Positions 53,862 through 64,000 of a stretch of 64,000 nucleotides of DNA are shown here, one piece after another; within the stretch, counting starts at the first letter, position 1, and the number at the start of each line of letters is the position of its first letter. The stretch covers positions 992,001-1,056,000 of the forward strand of contig JAOTON010000977.1 of NCBI GenBank assembly GCA_034440635.1, written 5' to 3'. A program made the position numbers and the translations under genes. Under the pieces are notes generated by a model. The model had not been told where the DNA came from. It made no database searches and saw nothing but the letters and a program-made list of their open reading frames with translations. This stretch comes from Lepas anatifera (lineage: Eukaryota; Arthropoda; Thecostraca; Lepadidae).

Positions 53862-56271
53862 AAGGGAGATACGCGAGAAAAAAATTATTGGCTAGATCAA
53901 AAGGTCACAAAAAGCTGTTTCAGAAGTCCTATTCTAATTTTTGCGAATTCGGCCTGCAAATGCCTTAAAATTGCTCTCAAAGTCAACATTTCTAGACGAC
54001 TTTACCGGTACACCTCTTATCGATGTATACGACGTACCCACGGCTAAGGCTATCAATTTCTCTAAGAATTAGGTCATATCTATCCTTAACAGTGATATAG
54101 AACTTTGGACTACTACAGAAAAAAATTACTTAAGAAAAACAACATTCCAAAACTCTTTTGAAACAGAAATATAGGGCTTAAAAGAAATCACAATTAACCA
54201 ATCAGAAGCCTAGGAATTCTCATACCGGGGTCACGTGACCTATCTGACGCAAAAGGTTTGTCATCCTGGGGCTGAAGCAGAAAACGGCTCAAGGTACTCG
54301 AGGTACAAAACGGCTGAAAACTTGAGTAATTATGTTTTTCCGTTTCTAGGGCAAACTAATTCATTTTGTAGTTTTTAAAAGCCTTTTAAAATTAATTCAA
54401 ATACAAATACAGGAGAACAGACATTTTTATTACAAAAAAAACATTGCTTTTCAACTTCAAATAGTTTTCGAAAAGTGATGGGTGAAGGTTTCAGCATTTT
54501 ATTGGAACTGTTAACCTATTTCGATAATAAGTGAGTGGCCTCCCAAAATTTTGCCGAAGATACAAAAATAATTGATAGTTTTGTAATCAGGATTTTTCAA
54601 ATAGCAAGAAACCACAATAATAATTTGTTCGCGTATCTCCCTTTAAGCCATTTCCACTGACCTATACACATCACCAAATTTATATATGTTGCTGTTTAAG
54701 TTGTTTCCATGCATCTTGTCCAACTGGATTCTTAACGTATTTTTAAGTATAAGCCATGGTAATTTAGATGAGCAATTCTGTTTTATAGCTGCAGAAATGA
54801 GCGTAATCAAATGCGGATATCTTCAATAAGAGAACCTTTTTTATATGCGGCTCTAGCCCCGTTTCCGCATAACGAGTCTAGATTTTTTGCAGTAGTGGAA
54901 AGCCTCATTGTTGACGTATGGTCGATTAGCGCTGTGTTTTACCAGCCACACTAATTTTCATAATTGTTATGTTGCTATATAATTTGCCTGTTGGACATCT
55001 CAATCCAGCTGTGCTCGCGGAACCAGGCTACCGACGAGCGCTGCCTCAATTATTTTACGCGGGGCTGTCACTTTCCCAAAGGAAGCATGTCAGCAGTCGG
55101 TGATGCCCTCGTAAATCGGCGACTAATGGTCCACCGATCAATCAAGTCATTGCCATTCCTACACGGCCACTGTCACCGACTCAGTATTCAGCGGCGCTGT
55201 GGGCCGCTGCCAGCGTCGCGGGTGGATGGCGAAAGTTGACCTCCAACTGCTCAAATCCGGCAGTTACAGGGGAAAATTGATTTAAGTGGGTGTTTGTGGC
55301 ATCGTAAACGCTGGCCAGTCTTCAAGCTCTAGCTTTTAGTGGACACTGCTGGAGAAGTTCATTTACTTTGTAATAAATCAACGTTGGTTGATGGCTGTTT
55401 TTCTGAGCGGTTCTCTCCGCAGATTTTTTAGGCCCTATCTTGGTGATTTGTAAGAAATTTCATCTAGACATCTTGGGAGACTGAAGAAAATGTTTGCCGT
55501 AATCCTTTTGTCATGTATTCTTATTTGAAGATAAGTGCACACCAATAGCGTTGAAGTTGAATACCTAAAGCTTATGGCATTTGGATAAATCACGTAAGTA
55601 ATCTTGAACTGCGGTCTATGAATTATTGTTGGAAATTTAAAGCATTGCAGTCTAATATGATTTCCTCCAGTAGCATCAAATTGAGGAATGTAATTGAGGA
55701 AGTTGAGGAATGTAATTAGCCTGTTCTTAGACCACTAAATATTCAGTGACCTGTGGCCTGTTAAGCTACGGTAACATAGTTATGTTGTGGTGCATGATAT
55801 CATTGACATCGGCTACAAAGTCAAATTGACATACGTCACGCGAGGTATGTTGTCCAGACTAAACACTAGTTCAAAGTTTGGTTTTAGAGGTATTTATTAT
55901 TAGAGGTATTTATTTTAGAGGTATTTAGTATTTATTTATTTGGCTGCTGAAAGGATAATGGTGGAACAAATGAAATGGTTGAATAAATGAACAGATAAAC
56001 TATCATTTCGTACACTTACAGTCTCGAGAAGGGTTTCTTATCGCGGTTTCTTTTATACTAATGCAGTCTTCGTTTCCGAGGACCAAGTTCTCAGCCGTTA
56101 AAATCTTAATGACAGCTCCTCGTTACTTTAATGTTAAGAGTGCATTTATACGACATATATATTCTAAATCAGACACAATGCTCGCAGTTGCCCACAATGC
56201 AGCAGTGGAAGAGCTGTACGAACTGCCCGTCAACCAGGCAGAAGCACTTGCTTCGCCTTGGACGTCTGAGC
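53862..56271. other. no gene seen
   Basis: AT-rich. An open frame at 54,964-55,239 (+) is locally GC-richer but has no known domain or clear exon borders. 55,890-55,930 repeats TTAGAGGTATTTA a few times. Confidence 0.35.
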
Positions 56272-56370
56272 GGTTCCAACATGGTCCGACATGGTCCAAC
56301 ATGGTCCGACATGGTCCGACATGGTCCAAAATAGTCCGACAGGGTCCAACATGGTCCAACATGGTCCGCC
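56272..56370 (+). repeat. 10 bp ATGGTCCRAC minisatellite, ten copies
   Basis: Units alternate ATGGTCCGAC and ATGGTCCAAC, with two point-mutated units (ATAGTCCGAC, AGGGTCCAAC). Confidence 0.93.
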
Positions 56371-56898
56371 GTCTCAGAAGAGCCATAATCTCTTCACGGA
56401 AAGCCCTCAGGCTGAGGGCCGGTGCACCATCTGCCGTGCGTTTACACCGAGAGCTGGCGGGGGCCGGTGGTACGGCAGTGCCAGCACTACAGATATCCTC
56501 CAGCGGTTTGGGTCGCTAGTCCAGCCCAGCAGATGAAGACCCTGTTCACACCCAGGTGTACTGATCCACAGACCGCCGTTGTGTAGGTGTGAGGGCCCTG
56601 TTTTGCATCCTCCGCGTGTGTCAGCCTAAGATGGATCTCCAGGTCGATGGATCTCCACTTCTAACACCAGTTTGAGAAGTTTGAGAATACAAATATGTTC
56701 AGTAAGTTTGTTTTCGACGATGGCGGGTGCAAGTTGACCAGTGTGTAGTACAGGCTAAAGAGTCGCCCCTGACGCGGCCGGGCGCGGGCCAGCACGCGCG
56801 CAGGCACCTGGTGGCGCCTCCCCTGCTTCCGCCTGTCCCCGATTGTAGGCCTGTGACACGGTCAACGCGTGTCGGTATGTGCATGGGTCTCGTGGAGG

Positions 56899-57082
<184 letters not shown>

Positions 57083-57144
57083 CGCGTAGCAGGGCAGGCC
57101 AAAGAGACAACGACGTGGCAGCAGCATCTCTTCACGAAGGGAGG

Positions 57145-57479
57145 CATTGGCGGACGCAGGGGGGTGGCATTCCGGCCATCCCCCAAAGCGCTGGAGGGGG
57201 CCAAACTATCTTTCCCCCCCAAACGCCGGATACATTTTTGAAAAAAGGTGTTTACACTAGGTCTGTAGAGCAAAAAATATTCGCTCCCAACCCCCACCCC
57301 CCGGAGAGCGATCATGTACTTGGAGAGGTAGCTTATACTAGGTCTGTCGAGCACTGAAAAAGGTGTTTACACTAGGTCTGTAGAGCAAAAAAATATTCGC
57401 TCCCCCCCCCCTCACCCAGGAGGAGAAGCAGACATGGGTTTGCCCCCCCCAAAAAAACTCGGACCTGCGTCCGCCCCTG
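57145..57479. mobile_element. hAT-like MITE (GGCGGACGCAGG-end family)
   Basis: The element is 335 bp with ends CATTGGCGGACGCAGG and CCTGCGTCCGCCCCTG. It has a perfect 8-bp duplication AAGGGAGG (57,137-57,144 and 57,480-57,487). Its interior holds two direct copies of GGTGTTTACACTAGGTCTGT followed by AGAGCAAAAAA and TATTCGCTCCC. A related segment is present near 28,415. Confidence 0.94.
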
Positions 57480-57611
57480 AAGGGAGGACTATAGAAGAAT
57501 GATAGTTTTCGGTGTAGAACGACACACCAGCCACCACTGTTGGAAGGGCATTTGGAGATTAGATCACATTTTTCCAGAGCACGAGTTCTCTACGAGAACG
57601 TGGATTGAGTT

Positions 57612-57682
57612 CCAGAGGTCACCAGGACTTGAATCCGGAACTTCTGGCTCAAGGTATGGACTTTCTCTCAACTAGGCCGCGC
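57612..57682 (-). repeat. tRNA-derived SINE head or tRNA relic
   Basis: On the minus strand an A-box-like CCTAGTTGAGAGAAAG is followed after an anticodon-like CTTGAGC stretch by GGATTCAAGTCC, a good B box (57,625-57,636). Stems pair poorly, so this is not a working tRNA. Confidence 0.45.
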
Positions 57683-57689
57683 ATCTTGA

Positions 57690-58213
57690 GGAGCACATTT
57701 TTAACAGATATAAAAAGCTGAAGTTAAAAGTGTATCGGACAGCACCCATGTAAATCAAAAAGAAGAAAAATTTCATTCTTAGGTTATTACCAATGCTGCT
57801 CCCAATTTACGAATTAAACATTAGTACTCTCCCTAAGTTGTTCAAAATATTGTGGGGGAGGGTACGACGGGTACAGCAGGCGAATTTTGAAGTCGTTTTT
57901 TCTAGTTAACGCCAAGGGGTCAATGGTTAAGATCTTGAAAACGGGGGACTATGCCCCCCTGGTCCCCTGTTCCTACGCCTATGATACTCATTTAACTCAT
58001 TTCATTTATGAATTAAGTCAGGAAAATTCTCAAGTCTCAAGTTTGTCTGTCTCCCCCGGGCTGCCATTTAGACGGGCTTATTACAATACTCAGCACTGCA
58101 TGCGGCGTGGATTCGGTGTTACTATCGCAGAGTCTGGCTCAAATCGTGAGCATGAGAGGGTCAGCCAGTCCCTGAGTTCTCTCGCCGTAAGTATGGCAGA
58201 ATATTCGGTATCC
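57690..58213. other. no gene; fragment of a CCTACGCCTATG hAT end
   Basis: Near 57,950-57,980 the text CCCCTGGTCCCCTGTTCCTACGCCTATG, in two overlapping parts, resembles the right end of the E element. No partner. The rest is unassigned. Confidence 0.4.
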
Positions 58214-59625
58214 TGTCGCAGTTATTACGGTTACGGCAGGGTGCAGTGCGTCCCTTTATCACGGTTACAGCAGGGTGCGGTGCGTCCCTTTATCACGGTT
58301 ACGGCAGGGTACGGTGCGTCCCTTTATTACGGTTACGGCAGGGTGCCGGCGTCCCTTTATCACGGTTACGGCAGGGTACGGTGCGTCCCTTTATTACGGT
58401 TACGGCAGGGTGCCGGCGTCCCTTTATCACGGTTACGGCAGGGTACGGTGCGTCCCTTTATTACGGTTACGGCAGGGTGCCGGCGTCCCTTTATCACGGT
58501 TACGGCAGGGTGCGGTGCGTCCCTTTATCACGGTTACGGCAGGGTACGGTGCGTCCCTTTATTACGGTTACGGCAGGATGCCGGTGTCCCTTTATCACGG
58601 TTACGGCAGGGTACGGTGCGTCCCTTTATTACGGTTACGGCAGGGTGCCGGCGTCCCTTTATCACGGTTACGGCAGGGTGCGGTGCGTCCCTTTATCACG
58701 GTTACGGCAGGGTACGGTGCGTCCCTTTATTACGGTTACGGCAGGGTGCCGGCGTCCCTTTATCACGGTAACGGCAGGGTGCGGTGCGTCCCTTTATCAC
58801 GGTTACGGCAGGGTGCGGTGCGTCCCTTTATTACGGTTACGGCAGGATGCCGGCGTCCCTTTATCACGGTTACGGCAGGGTACGGTGCGTCCTTTTATTA
58901 CGGTTACGGCAGGGTGCCGGCATCGCTTTATCACGGTTACGGCAGGGTGCGGTGCGTCCCTTTATCACGGTTACGGCAGGGTGCGGTGCGTCCCTTTATC
59001 ACGGTTACGGCAGGGTGCGGTGCGTCCCTTTATTACGGTTACGGCAGGGTGCGGTGCGTCGCTGTATTAGTTACGGCAGGGTACGGTGCGTCCCTTTATT
59101 ACGGTTACGGCAGGATGCCGGCGTCCCTTTATCACGGTTACGGCAGGGTACGGTGCGTCCCTTTATTACGGTTACGGCAGGGTGCCGGCGTCCCTTTATC
59201 ACGGTTACGGCAGGGTGCGGTGCGTCCCTTTATTACTGTTACGGCAGGGTGCAGTGCGTCCCTTTATTACGGTTACGGCAGGGTGCGGTGCGACCTTTTA
59301 TTACGGTTACGACAGGGTGCGGTGCGTCCCTTTATCACGGTTACGGCAGGGTGCGGTGCGTCCCTTTATCACGGTTACGGCAGGGTGCGCGGCGTCCCTT
59401 TATCACGGTTACGGCAGGGTGCGGTGCGTCCCTTTATTACGGTTACGGCAGGGTACGGTGCGTCCCTTTATTACGGTTACGGCAGGGTGCGGTGCGTCCC
59501 TTTATTACGGTTACGGCAGGGTGCGGTGCGTCCCTTTATCACGGTTACGGGAGGGTGCAGTGTGACCCTTTATTACCGTTACGTTATGGTACGGTGCGTC
59601 CCTTTATCACGGTTACGGCAGGATG
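58214..59625 (+). repeat. 33/34 bp minisatellite with dimeric higher-order pattern, about 42 units
   Basis: The unit is CACGGTTACGGCAGGGTGC then GGTGCGTCCCTTTAT (34 bases), with a 33-base variant containing GTGCCGGCG. In the first 600 bases the 34-base GTACGGTGCG form and the 33-base GTGCCGGCG form alternate, giving a 67-base dimer. Further right the array is more homogeneous. It is stop-free in three forward frames for hundreds of codons, an artefact of the unit. Confidence 0.95.
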
Positions 59626-59629
59626 CTGC

Positions 59630-61740
59630 CGTCCGGTCCCAGACGGCGTGTGTCGTCGCGTCGGTGGGGCGGCAGCGTGTCTGGCGCGCTGTGCCACTTC
59701 CCAGCCCGGCCGCCGCCGCCGCCGTCGCCGCTGGCCCGCCCAGACCAGCGCTGACCCACTGCTCACATTCTGCGCAGCCACCATTCCGCACTGCACACAT
59801 TCCACCCGAGAACATTCCACCATGCACCACTGACCCGCTTCGCTGGCTCCCCTCTTGAGCGGATCGTTTCTTGTTCGGCGTTGAATTTGGTATATGCAAA
59901 CATTGCTGCCATGTACGAGTTGATGTGGAGAGCTAAAAAGTAAACTTATTAAAATTAGAAAGTCCCTAAGTTTTGGCTGGCTTTTTAATTACTTCCTTTC
60001 CAGTAGTTTCATGCTCATGCATGACTGGCACGGCAAAGCTCAAACGGTTGAAAAACCGGACGTTTTTTGGATTTTTTTAGGCTGTTTAAAATCAGGCATT
60101 CCAAGGGCCAGCCCGGACTCAAGGCCTCATCCATCCTGGACCCAGTTCGGCCAGCAACATTCACACTTTGAGATCACTTATAGTGGAATTTACATATCGT
60201 GTCCAACCATGGAGATCTGTCGACATCGCAAAATAATTTTCAGTCCTAGCCTGTCGCCCGAAACGAGTCCTCAATGATAATTCAGTCTATGTCATTTGTA
60301 AATGATGGTGCTCACCTATCTCCTCGTGGAGCTTCTTCCTTTGCAGCCAACCACTGTCGGGTCACGACCTACGGTTGGCAGGGGGGCGGAACGGGGCCAA
60401 ACATCATGATAGCATATGTTTAAAAAAACATTGGAAAAATAGAGGGGATTTTGGGGAATATCCTGGTTTACCCCTGGATCCACCAGTGTAGCCAACGACT
60501 ACAATAGTTCGATGACTTCTTTATCAGATGTGCTACCACATACTGGGTACCTACTGTACTTATACGTGTGCTGGTCCAAACTAAGCTGATTTCCCCTTAG
60601 GTAACCAATGTTTCTGGAAATGCATATTATATAATTTTAGATCACCGTTCTTCGTCTTATGAAATACCGTTTTGTGTATAAGGGCTTAGCTTCCGAGATG
60701 GGTCTCCATTTGTAGATTGTCTTACATGATCTTAAATAAATCTTTTTTTGGTGATATATATATTTCAATAATGACATTTTTATCGTCTCCTTGGATGTGA
60801 ACTAGAACTGAGTGTTATACGCGGAACGTAATAATCAGGTAATGAGGAGAATTTGTTACATCTAATAAACTTGCTTTTTTCTCTCCTGCCGTCTTGGCTC
60901 TAAATAGTAATTATATTTCTTTCCATGGTGTCATTTTCAGCGCAGAACAACACGTTCTCCATGATCTTCTCCTCTCTCTAAATATGTGGTTTCTGTAGCT
61001 GCATAAGGTGTTTTCTATTTTCTAGTTAATTAGTACTGCCATAGCCCGATATGTATGTACATACATACTTCAGAGTCAAGATAGCTCTACTTAAAGATAC
61101 GTTCAAGGGGGATTCCTTCACGCATGGGTGACGTCGTACGTCCATCTTTCCAAGGCTGTACCGAGAGTGTGTCAATAGTATCCAGAATATTCCAAAAAGT
61201 CAACCACATTAAAAAAACAGCGCGCTTTGCTTATACATTTGGAACACAATTAGATTTCTTGTGTTTCTCTCACATTTGCAAGTGAGCATCACAAAATGCT
61301 ACGGACAACAGAGAACGAACAACTGCCAGCATAGAAGCCGTTACTCACTTCGTTCGTCATCGGCTTCTGATTCGGAATATTTTAAATAGACATAACGACG
61401 GGAAAGTTCCTTCATGCTCACGTGACGTCACACCAAGGGCCCGCCCCTGGTCTTGAAGGGGGCTGCTTCAGAGCTGCTGTTTGCCCGCTTGATTTGTTGC
61501 TGTTTTTATTGTACGTTTTCTTAAATACATAATACCAATTAGTTCCACTCTATTCACTTGCCAATGGTCTAGCCAGAATTATTAAAACTGTGCTATCTTT
61601 AGCGAATATTGTCCTATGTATAAGTATTCCGAACCGCCAACCGTACCACCATGTTTGCTTTCTGGATGAATTTGTAAAAACGTCATCGCGAAGAGCCAAG
61701 TTTTAGCGTCCGCAATACCCTGAAATCAAAGTTTAGAGCT
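59630..61740. other. no gene seen; hAT end remnant near 60,470
   Basis: 59,640-59,830 is GC-rich (CCGCCGCCGCC run) directly after the array. ACCCCTGGATCCACCAGTG near 60,472-60,490 is a lone GGCGGATC-family end. The rest is AT-rich and unassigned. Confidence 0.4.
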
Positions 61741-61744
61741 GTTT

Positions 61745-62150
61745 GTGCGTACACATGTAGGGCTGTGGGTGGGCTGTGGGTGGGCCGTGGTGGGCGGCTG
61801 GCTCCCGACACTCTCAGCCGTCCGCCCCGGCGACGACGCGCCGTCAGCATTACCGTCCGCGCTGCCGCTGCCTCCATCAGAGAAATGGGTCGGCGCGCCG
61901 CGCTGAACTTGACCGAGCTGTGCGGTTGTTGCCGGGGCGAGGGCTCGGTGGAAGCCCGGTACGGCGGTGGCCAGAATGGACCATTCACACGGGCCCACCT
62001 GCCGCGGTGTCGGCGCAGACATGACTTGCTGGTCTCGCTGCTCCGACCACCACTTTACACTTGCTGTTGCCAAGTTGGCTCGCCTGCACTGGATGGTGTT
62101 GCTAAGCCGGGCAGTGGATGCTCGCGAGGGTCCAGTCTTGTCGTGGACGT
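61745..62150. promoter_or_regulatory. GC/CpG-rich island, possible promoter or first exon
   Basis: It stands out from AT-rich flanks with many CG dinucleotides. Open frames on both strands span it, but none has a recognisable domain. Composition alone supports the call. Confidence 0.35.
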
Positions 62151-62664
62151 GACATTTTCTTGGCATTGGAGCGCTGGCCTCAATTTTACAGAGCAATTCT
62201 GGAGATTGTCTGGCCTCTTGGAGCTTATATTGAATATTATATTGATATCTTGGTCCCATAGCGTATTTGTTATTTTTCTGGACTTCTTAGTTAGTTACAA
62301 AACGTGGAAGAAAATTAGCAAATATGTAATACTTTTGGATCATCGAGACGCCTTTCAAGGTGTCTAAAGAAGAAAAAAACGTTTCCTAAAAATTCGTTAC
62401 CAGCTTCCGTCTTTCATAGAACTGATTTCTGAACCATTTGTGACACATGGAGCTTCAAGATAAAGTTGCACCAATGGTGATCAATCAGCACTTACTTTCA
62501 TATAAAAAGACCCTGTACATTTGAAAAGCGACTTGTGAGCTAAAGATAAGGCTCTCAGAATATTCTACACGACCTGTGGGTGAAATTTTTTCAAGAAAAA
62601 TCTCACATTTTCTGAGAGCAAGTGCCGCCGTTTTCGGAATCCTTTCTGACGTGAAAACCTTCGC

Positions 62665-62860
62665 TGCAGCGTCACCCGTCCGAATCTGCCGCTTCCCGCG
62701 AGCAGGGGCGGTCAGGCCGCATCGCGTCGTCAGCGGCGGGGCGGCAGGCGGTACCGTTACTCGGCCGCGACCCCCGGCGGCGACGCCACGCACCGCCCCA
62801 GCCCGCCGTATATGGGTCGCCAGGACATCGCCCTGGGGCAAACTCACACACGGATACTGA
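62665..62860. promoter_or_regulatory. second GC/CpG-rich island
   Basis: A short block with GCGTCGTCAGCGGCGGGGCG and CCGGCGGCGACGCC between AT-rich flanks. No recognisable product in any frame. Confidence 0.3.
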
Positions 62861-62994
62861 CGTGCGCACACGACAGCAGGAACCGCTGTTAGATGCACAG
62901 GGGAGCATAGACAGTCAGGGCGAATGCTATAGCAAGACGCATATTTCACTCAGGTGGCTGCCAAGGTGTGATATGTCTCTTCATTTGATGTCTC

Positions 62995-63030
62995 TTCATG
63001 CAGCCCCAGAGAGCTCTGGGGCTGCATGAA
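62995..63030. repeat. perfect hairpin, 17 bp arms, 2 nt loop
   Basis: TTCATGCAGCCCCAGAG, AG, then the exact inverse CTCTGGGGCTGCATGAA. It is followed by GAATCAT repeats and a second small hairpin (ATACCTTAG, CT, CTAAGGTAT) at 63,060-63,079. Confidence 0.9.
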
Positions 63031-63079
63031 TCATATGAATCATGAATCATGCATGAATCATACCTTAGCTCTAAGGTAT

Positions 63080-64000
63080 AAGAAATCTGGGAGGCCACCT
63101 AATTGTTTTTTTCTGGTTTTTGACACAGTTTGAAGCGTAGATTCCAAATATTTAATCCGAAATATCCCTGTTTGGCGCCGTTTTTTAATGATCAGTTGTA
63201 CCTATTACAAAAAAAAACTTTTGACCGTAGCAGCTTCCAAAATATCGGACGAAAAAGTATCACATTTGGTCTTTTCTCAATCACCAAAGTGCTCGGAATC
63301 GAACTGTTCGAAGCAACTGTCTAAATTTGCATCGTGTCATCTGTTAATTTGACAAGACTCTGCATTAGTCTTAACACAGGAGCCAATGGCAGATGCCGCG
63401 GACACCCTGCTCTATCCGGAGAAACGCATACGTTGCTACCAAATGTAGCGTCTGTGTGTGTTTTTAATGCGATATATTTGGCCAGATTTAAAAGCAGTAT
63501 ACTTTCTGAATTAAACCGCAGGAAACCTGGCCATTTTTGATAGTGTCAAAATATTTTTTTACAAAACTCAGCTCCGTCAAATTGACTGTAGAAGCATGAT
63601 GTCCAAGAATCCTATGTCAGAGACCGCGGCTATAAGCCGCACGCCGACCGAACTTTCGCTGATCTTTCGCTGATCAGCAGTTGGGTGTGATGCAGGCTTC
63701 GGGCCAGGGGTAAAAAAACCTACCATTTTGGCATTTTGAATGGTGACAGCCCAAGGTGGGAAAGGTGACAAAAATTAGCCGACAATTTTCCTCGAGACCA
63801 ATAACGGACCAAATCTCCGAAATTGGCACCTGTAATTTGAACTCGCCGTGTTTTTCAACAACTAGGATGGTCCAGGAGCATTAATTGGTATTCTACTAAT
63901 GCAAAACGTGCCACATCTTGCAAGCTGGGCACATTTATGGTTCGATATTTTCAATGGTGACACACTGAACACTTTTTTGGCCCCTGCTTCGGGCCTTTGA
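63080..64000. other. no gene seen
   Basis: AT-rich sequence with short unsupported open frames. Confidence 0.4.

Noticed and set aside
56272..56370. CRISPR-like array
   Set aside because: Units are contiguous 10-mers with no unique spacers; the genome is eukaryotic.
57612..57682. Functional tRNA gene
   Set aside because: B box is good, but acceptor and anticodon stems do not pair.
58246..59858. Several stop-free frames of 270-530 codons
   Set aside because: They are the 33/34-base minisatellite read in three frames. All frames are open because the unit has no stop, and the product is a meaningless shifting repeat.

Overview
The window is eukaryotic, most likely from an arthropod or similar invertebrate. 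It has no operon structure and very low coding density. One large GC-rich exon encodes a sugar/trehalose-type MFS transporter, and one signal-peptide exon ends in a GTGAGT splice donor. Most of the rest is a dense, layered deposit of transposable elements. The species cannot be fixed from sequence alone; an arthropod is favoured by the Tret1-like transporter and the mix of hAT, TTAA-target, TA-target and RNase H-bearing I-type LINE elements.

Host genes. 10,830-11,993 (+) is the C-terminal part of an SLC2/Tret1-like transporter whose N-terminal exons I could not find. 48,127-48,327 (+) looks like the first coding exon of a prolyl 4-hydroxylase alpha subunit, with an apparent one-base frameshift in a G run. 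GC-rich islands at 61.7-62.15 and 62.66-62.86 kb may be promoters.

Mobile elements, left to right. Two head-to-tail TTAA-flanked MITEs share one TTAA (0.5-1.4 kb). Several 0.8-1.1 kb TTAA-flanked (piggyBac-like) MITEs are packed with AGGTCA/TGACCT (5.6, 14.7, 17.1, 29.4, 49.2 kb, and partial copies at 8.9, 50.7, 51.2, 52.3 kb). Many short hAT-like MITEs have 8-bp target duplications (8.0, 14.3, 18.3, 50.3, 52.5, 57.1 kb). Tandem arrays lie at 13.5, 16.2, 48.4, 56.3, 56.9 and 58.2-59.6 kb.

The centrepiece is 24-47.7 kb. One minus-strand I-type LINE (ORF1 zinc-knuckle protein; ORF2 endonuclease, reverse transcriptase, RNase H) has been split by three clean insertions: a TA-flanked element (27,686-29,323), a TTAA-flanked MITE (29,370-30,210) and a 15.7 kb hAT-like block (30,490-46,223). 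That block is a ~7.86 kb hAT-like element into which a second, inverted, ~99% similar copy of the same element has inserted (32,497-40,368; TSD CACCCGAG). This produces a giant interrupted palindrome. Each copy carries a smaller hAT-like element, minisatellites, a tRNA-like SINE and a 5'-truncated LINE sharing the same disabling frameshifts. The nesting is LINE, outer hAT, inner hAT, outer hAT, inner hAT, LINE: six layers readable from target duplications alone.

No CRISPR array, rRNA gene, intact functional tRNA or complete transposase gene was found. All calls are from reading the sequence; no database was consulted.
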